Assembly: GCF_044547355.1 (NCBI RefSeq)
Contig: NZ_JBIUAG010000043.1
Coordinates: 1-64,000 of the forward strand
Length of the DNA: 64,000 nucleotides
Direction: 5' to 3'
Source of the DNA: Kutzneria sp044547355
GTDB taxonomy: Bacteria > Actinomycetota > Actinomycetes > Mycobacteriales > Pseudonocardiaceae
Position 1 is the first letter of the stretch, and every line of letters starts with the position of its first letter. Both the position numbers and the translations under genes were made by a program. Below are positions 60,147 through 64,000 of the stretch, one piece after another. Under the pieces are notes generated by a model. The model saw only the letters and a program-made list of their open reading frames with translations. It was not told the DNA's origin and did no database searches.

Positions 60147-61361
60147 TCAGGGGATGTGGATCCCGGAGATGTTGCGGGAGATGACCAGGCGCTGGATCTC
60201 CGAGGTGCCCTCGAAGATGGTGAAGATCTTGGCGTCGCGGTGCATGCGCTCGACCGGGTGCTCACGGGTGTAGCCGGCGCCGCCGAGGATCTGGATGGCG
60301 CGCTCGGTGGACCAGACGGCGACCTCGCTGGCCTTGAGCTTGGACATGGAGCCCTCGCCGGCCTCGAAGGGCACGTTGTTGCGGCCCATCCAGGCGGCCC
60401 GCCAGACCAGCAGGCGGGCGGCGTCGATCTCCATGCGCATGTTGGCCAGGTCGAAGGCGATGGACTGGTTCTCGATGATCTTGCGGCCGAAGGCCTCACG
60501 GTCCTTGGCGTACTCGAGGGCGTAGTCGTAGGCGGCGCGGGCGACGCCGACGGCCATGGCTCCGACGGTGGGGCGGGTGGTCTCGAAGGTGGCCATGGCG
60601 GCCTGACCACCGGCCCGCTTGCCCTCGCGGGCCCGGGCGAGGCGGGCTTCCAGACGCTCCTTGCCGCCGAGCACGCAGCGGCCGGGCACCCGCACGTCGT
60701 CGAAGAACACGTCGGCGGTGTGCGATGCGCGCAGGCCGTGCTTCTTGATCTTGCGGGTGCTGGCGACGCCGGGGGTGCCGGGCGGCACGATGAAGCCGGC
60801 CTGGCCGCGGGCCCCGAGTGCGGGGTCGACGACGGCGGTGACGACGTGCACGTTGGCGATGCCGCCGTTGGTGGCCCATGCCTTCTGGCCGTTGATCACC
60901 CACTCGTCGGTCGCTTCGTCGTAGCGGGCCCGGGTCTTGTAGCCGGAGACGTCGGAGCCGGCCTGCGGCTCCGAGGCGCAGAAGGCCGCCACCTTGGGGT
61001 CGTTCTCGTCGCCGAAGCACTCCGGCACCCACTCGGCCAGCTGCTCCGGCTCGCCGGCGGAGAAGATGCCGGCCACCGCGAGCCCGGTGCCCATGATCGC
61101 CAGCGCGATGCCGGCGTCACCCCAGAACAGCTCCTCGGTGGCCAGCGGCAGGGACAGGCCGATCGGGTCGGCGAACCAGGTCGCCAGCGACTCGAATCCG
61201 TAGAGGCCGATCTTGGCGGCCTCCTGGATGATCGGCCACGGTGTCTCCTCGCGCTCGTCCCACTCCGGCGCCGCCGGCCGGATCACGTCCTTGGCGAAGC
61301 CGTGGACCCAGTCACGCAGGTCGCGCTGGTCCTCGTTGAGTTCGAGGGAGAAGCCGGCCAT
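60147..61361 (-). CDS. Acyl-CoA dehydrogenase
   Basis: 404 aa. FAD/acyl-CoA motifs: CASEPQAGSDVSGYKTRARY, WVINGQKAWATNGGIANVHV, FGRKIIENQSIAFDLANMRM, IQILGGAGYTREHPVERMHR and IFEGTSEIQRLVISR (the Glu-Gly-Thr-Ser-Glu region). It oxidises acyl-CoA to the 2-enoyl-CoA. It follows the SCP2 gene by 15 bp and shares its promoter, which carries an operator for the divergent TetR. Confidence 0.93.
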   Translation of the reverse strand: MAGFSLELNEDQRDLRDWVHGFAKDVIRPAAPEWDEREETPWPIIQEAAKIGLYGFESLATWFADPIGLSLPLATEELFWGDAGIALAIMGTGLAVAGIFSAGEPEQLAEWVPECFGDENDPKVAAFCASEPQAGSDVSGYKTRARYDEATDEWVINGQKAWATNGGIANVHVVTAVVDPALGARGQAGFIVPPGTPGVASTRKIKKHGLRASHTADVFFDDVRVPGRCVLGGKERLEARLARAREGKRAGGQAAMATFETTRPTVGAMAVGVARAAYDYALEYAKDREAFGRKIIENQSIAFDLANMRMEIDAARLLVWRAAWMGRNNVPFEAGEGSMSKLKASEVAVWSTERAIQILGGAGYTREHPVERMHRDAKIFTIFEGTSEIQRLVISRNISGIHIP

Positions 61362-61376
61362 GGGGAGTTTGTCCTC

Positions 61377-61916
61377 TCACGCCTTGGGGATGTCGAACAG
61401 GCTCATGAAGCCGGCCGCGAAGCCCAGGTCGCCCTTGACCTTCAGCTTCCCGGTCATGAACAGCACGGGGGCGGACGCGTTGCCGGTGGCCAGCTTGAGG
61501 AACTCCAGCGGGGCCAGCGTCACGGTGGCCCGCGGCTCGTCCTCGCCGCCCTTGGTGATCGCGCACGCGCCGTCGTCGATGCGCACCTGGTACCGGTCGA
61601 AGTCGTCGCCGCCCGTCAGGCGGAAGTGCACGACGGCCCGGGTGGAGCCGGCCCGCTCGGTGCGGAAGTGCACCTCCATCCGCCGGAACACCTCGTCCAG
61701 GATCGGCCCGCGCAGCGCGGGCACGGCCATCACGGCCTCGATCTGGTCCTTCGACGCCCGCGAGATGATCCGCGCGAAGTCCTGCGGCGGCATCGCGCTG
61801 AGGTCGAACTCCGCGCCGCCGTCGGCCGCCTCGGTGAAGGAGGACAGCAGTGCCACGAACTCGTCCTTGCCGAGTTTCTTCGGGTCGATCGATGCCAACT
61901 GCTCGATGTCGGCCAT
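61377..61916 (-). CDS. SCP2 sterol-carrier-domain protein
   Basis: 179 aa. The N-terminal helical part is acidic (IDPKKLGKDEFVALLSSFTE); the C-terminal SCP2 domain reads RAVVHFRLTGGDDFDRYQVR, DGACAITKGGEDEPRATVTL, LKLATGNASAPVLFMTGKLK VKGD. Lipid or acyl-CoA carrier partner of the dehydrogenase 15 bp downstream. The gene is divergent from TetR. Confidence 0.9.
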   Translation of the reverse strand: MADIEQLASIDPKKLGKDEFVALLSSFTEAADGGAEFDLSAMPPQDFARIISRASKDQIEAVMAVPALRGPILDEVFRRMEVHFRTERAGSTRAVVHFRLTGGDDFDRYQVRIDDGACAITKGGEDEPRATVTLAPLEFLKLATGNASAPVLFMTGKLKVKGDLGFAAGFMSLFDIPKA

Positions 61917-61928
61917 AACCCCACCTCC

Positions 61929-61970
61929 GCGTACCTACTGACGGGTAAGCCTACTGGTTAGTAGGTACGC
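61929..61970. promoter_or_regulatory. TetR operator between SCP2 and TetR genes
   Basis: Outer arms GCGTACCTACT (61929-61939) and AGTAGGTACGC (61960-61970) are a perfect 11 bp inverted repeat. Inside it CCTACT-GGTT-AGTAGG is a tighter 16 bp palindrome of the fatty-acid TetR type. Two dimers may bind side by side. Confidence 0.75.
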
Positions 61971-61991
61971 CGGCAAGCTAGCCTGCATCGA

Positions 61992-62639
61992 ATGCGGACT
62001 AATGACGCGGCCGGTCGGGTCCGGGCCAAGCGGCTGCCACGCGAGGTGCGTGAGCGGCAGATCCTCGACGCCGCCGTCGAGGTCTTCTCCCAGCGCGGCT
62101 ACCACGCCGCGTCGATGGACGAGATCTCCGAGGTCGCCGACATCTCCAAGCCCATGGTCTACGCCTACCTGGGCTCCAAGGAGGACCTGTTCGCCGCGTG
62201 CATCCGCCGCGAGGCCACCAGGCTCATGGAGGCCATCGCCGCCGGCGTCAGCGAGGCCGGCGACCGGCCGGACGTGCAGCTCTGGCACGGCCTGCGGGCA
62301 TTCTTCGGCTTCGTCGGCGAGTACCGCGACAGCTGGCGGGTCCTGCACCGGCAGGCCAGCGCCCAGGGCGGTCCCTTCGCCCAGGAGCTGATGGACATGC
62401 GCCGCCGGGCCATCAGCCTCGTCGCCGCCCTGCTGACCAACACCGCCGACAGCGAGGCCGCCTCCCTGCACGCCGACGCCATGGCCGCCGCCCTCGTCGG
62501 CGCCGGCGAATCCCTGGCCGACTGGTGGCTCGACCATCCCGAGGAATCCGCCGGCACGGTCGCCGCCCGCCTGATGAACCTGGTGTGGATGGGCTTCGGC
62601 AACCTGGTCGACGGCCAGATGTGGCAACCGCCGAAGTAG
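61992..62639 (+). CDS. TetR-family transcriptional regulator
   Basis: 215 aa. HTH REVRERQILDAAVEVFSQRG YHAASMDEISEVADISKPMVYAYLGSK (residues 17-63). C-terminal ligand domain helical. It is divergent from SCP2/acyl-CoA dehydrogenase over an 11 bp-arm palindrome, so probably a repressor of that unit responding to acyl-CoA. The stop is directly followed by repeat copy D. Confidence 0.93.
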   Translation: MRTNDAAGRVRAKRLPREVRERQILDAAVEVFSQRGYHAASMDEISEVADISKPMVYAYLGSKEDLFAACIRREATRLMEAIAAGVSEAGDRPDVQLWHGLRAFFGFVGEYRDSWRVLHRQASAQGGPFAQELMDMRRRAISLVAALLTNTADSEAASLHADAMAAALVGAGESLADWWLDHPEESAGTVAARLMNLVWMGFGNLVDGQMWQPPK

Positions 62640-62760
62640 TTGTCCACAGCCTCGCTCCGACTCCCGAGTTGTCCACAGGCCAACCCGCTTCAAGATCGAC
62701 GGGACGTTTCCGCTGGTAGACTGGGCTCGGGGTCGCCCCCCTGGGAATGGGCGGGGGCTG
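62640..62760 (-). repeat. Dispersed DnaA-box repeat, copy D
   Basis: Begins at the base after the TetR stop. TTGTCCACA boxes at 62640-62648 and 62669-62677 (29 bp period, longer than in the other copies), TAGACT at 62717-62722, GGGGTCGCCCCCCTGGGA and ATGGGCGGGGGCTG. Same orientation as copy C. Confidence 0.85.
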
Positions 62761-62807
62761 CGGGGTCGTAGCTAGCGCGTGCCCGGTCGGCACGACAGCC
62801 AGAGGAC

Positions 62808-62897
62808 CCAGGCGGTGCAGCTCTTCGCGAGTCCGCTTACGTCGCCGGTCGGGTGCTGGCGGTGGACGGGGGCTGGGGCGCGGCGCTGGTGCGCTGA
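62808..62897 (+). pseudogene. C-terminal remnant of an SDR gene
   Basis: On the plus strand one frame reads PGGAALRESAYVAGRVLAVD then GGWGAALVR and TGA. This is the typical C-terminus of FabG-type SDRs (..SxYVtGxvLxVDGGw). It lies 50 bp after repeat D, antisense to the end of the MaoC gene, and has no upstream homology. It is a gene fragment. Confidence 0.5.
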
Positions 62898-63682
62898 TCG
62901 ACGACGCCGGCCAGGTGCGGACGGCCGGTGCGCACGTCGTGGACGGCGAACTCCCAGCCGGAGTCCGCGGCGGAGGCGCTGAAGCCGACCTTGGCCGGCA
63001 GCAGCACGGGCAGCTTGAAGCGGACGTCGACGGTGTAGGAGGACGGCAGGCGTTCGGAGAGGGCGGCCAGACACCGGGCCTTGGTCCACATGCCGTGGGC
63101 GATGGCCCGCCGGAAGCCGAACAGGCGGGCGGCCAAGGCGTTGAGGTGGATGGGATTGCGGTCGCCGGAGACGGAGGCGTAGCGGCGGCCGATGTCGCCG
63201 GGGACGGACCAGATGGCGGACGGAGCGGGGACGTCGAAGGGCGCCGAAGAGGAGCCGGTGGAATTGGAGCGGCGCAGATAAGTGCTCACGTCGGTCCACA
63301 CCACGGCGGAATCGATCAGCAGCTCGCTGACAACGTCGAACTGCTGGCCCCGCTCGTGCGGCCGGAGGTCGACGGCCCGGACCTGGAGGTCGAAGCGTTC
63401 GGAGGCGAGGATCGGGCGCGAAACGGTGATGCGGTTGGCGATGTGCACCAAGCCCGGTAACGGAAAAGGGAAGCCGGGCGCGGTCATGAGCCGCATCTGC
63501 AAGGGAAAAGCCAGCACGTGGGGATAGGTGGCCGGCAGCTCGTCCCGCAGCCTGAAGCCGCAAACCCGGTTGTACGAAGCCAAATGCGGGACATCGACGG
63601 AGACATCCGAGCGGGACGGGGAGTCGGCGGGCAGCGAGGAGCCGCCGCGCCGGAAGCTGGTCAACGCGGCACGCAGGTACAT
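62837..63682 (-). CDS. MaoC-like (R)-specific enoyl-CoA/ACP hydratase
   Basis: 281 aa from ATG 63682, which overlaps the upstream FabG stop by one base. Double hot-dog: the first half has the acyl-binding pattern, the second the hydratase motif YASVSGDRNPIHLNALAARL (Asp, His). The pair FabG-MaoC recalls mycobacterial fabG4-htdX. The last 20 residues (after AGVVDQR) are read over the SDR remnant and look unconserved, so the C-terminus may be altered. Confidence 0.85.
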   Translation of the reverse strand: MYLRAALTSFRRGGSSLPADSPSRSDVSVDVPHLASYNRVCGFRLRDELPATYPHVLAFPLQMRLMTAPGFPFPLPGLVHIANRITVSRPILASERFDLQVRAVDLRPHERGQQFDVVSELLIDSAVVWTDVSTYLRRSNSTGSSSAPFDVPAPSAIWSVPGDIGRRYASVSGDRNPIHLNALAARLFGFRRAIAHGMWTKARCLAALSERLPSSYTVDVRFKLPVLLPAKVGFSASAADSGWEFAVHDVRTGRPHLAGVVDQRTSAAPQPPSTASTRPAT

Positions 63683-64000
63683 CAGGCCCCCAGCAGGCTC
63701 TGGCCGCACACCCGGACGACGTTGCCGTTGACCCCGGACGAGGCCGGATTGGCGTACCAGGCAATGGTTTCCGCGACGTCGACCGGCAGCCCGCCCTGGG
63801 ACATGCTGTTCATCAGCCGCCCGGCCTGCCGGATGACCAGCGGCACGGCGGCGGTCATCTTGGTCTCGATGAAGCCGGGGGCGACGGCGTTGATGGTGCT
63901 GCCCCGGCTGGCCAGCTCGGGCGCCAGCGACCGGACCATGCCGATGACGCCGGCCTTGCTGGTGGCGTAGTTGGTCTGCCCGACATTGCCGGCGATGCCG
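63682..64000 (-). CDS. FabG-type 3-oxoacyl reductase, C-terminal part (runs off the window)
   Basis: 106 residues to the edge; the N-terminus is right of the window. Active-site GQTNYATSKAGVIGMVRSLA (Tyr, Lys) is followed by ASRGSTINAVAPGFIETKMT and GVNGNVVRVCGQSLLG. Long relative of FabG4. Its stop and the MaoC start share one base. Confidence 0.85.
   Translation of the reverse strand, partial: GIAGNVGQTNYATSKAGVIGMVRSLAPELASRGSTINAVAPGFIETKMTAAVPLVIRQAGRLMNSMSQGGLPVDVAETIAWYANPASSGVNGNVVRVCGQSLLGA

Overview
The window is very GC-rich, with dense genes, frequent GTG and some TTG starts, and lipoproteins and secreted hydrolases. Together with a mycobacterial-type Ino1 tail, an SSF/DUF3311 pair, CUT1 sugar transport without its own ATPase and IniA/IniC-like dynamins, this points to a high-GC actinomycete. 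A member of the Pseudonocardiaceae is my inference from gene style, not proven. I recognise no rRNA, tRNA, CRISPR array, intact IS element or prophage.

Left part (1-13,286): the end of an inositol-phosphate synthase; a DprA-like gene coupled to a frameshifted ComF-like phosphoribosyltransferase; PfpI and SGNH hydrolases; a secreted TIM-barrel protein; a remarkable Cys/His-rich metallothionein-like protein; an SDR; a divergent LysR/EamA pair; an SAH/MTA deaminase; an orphan histidine kinase; a divergent nitric-oxide-synthase oxygenase; TrmB and an unknown partner.

Centre-left (13,287-28,295): a drug/lipid-type ABC exporter with duplicated ATPases, PPOX and HAD enzymes, lipoproteins, a lipase, a NarL-type two-component system, and divergent from it a dynamin / GrpE-like / dynamin operon followed by a Ca-binding-repeat protein. 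Then come a long regulatory region and the gluconeogenic gene pckG.

Centre-right (28,296-49,492): small membrane proteins, septum-formation lipoprotein, a secreted C15-like peptidase with Cys replaced by Ser, an M4 metalloprotease, a monocarboxylate-type SSF transporter, an SDR/TetR pair with clear operators, a CUT1 sugar transporter plus ROK kinase, two complete polar amino-acid ABC systems around a secreted alpha/beta hydrolase, and a GH63-type glucosidase.

Right part (49,493-64,000): M20 peptidase, a branched-chain 2-oxoacid dehydrogenase operon (E1a-E1b-E2), an S1-domain protein, a MerR regulator, gene debris, a PPOX protein, glutaminase, a VOC protein, an acyl-CoA dehydrogenase/SCP2 pair with a divergent TetR, and a FabG/MaoC pair running off the end. 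Fatty-acid and amino-acid catabolism dominates this part.

The most unusual element is not a gene. Four intergenic copies of a roughly 105-120 bp repeat each carry two same-direction TTGTCCACA boxes (the actinomycete DnaA-box consensus), a TAG(A/G)CT core and a C/G hairpin. They lie at 25,943, 32,711, 57,059 and 62,640. A second family consists of long perfect hairpins with the arm motif AGGG(C/G)(C/G)CNTTCC at gene ends.
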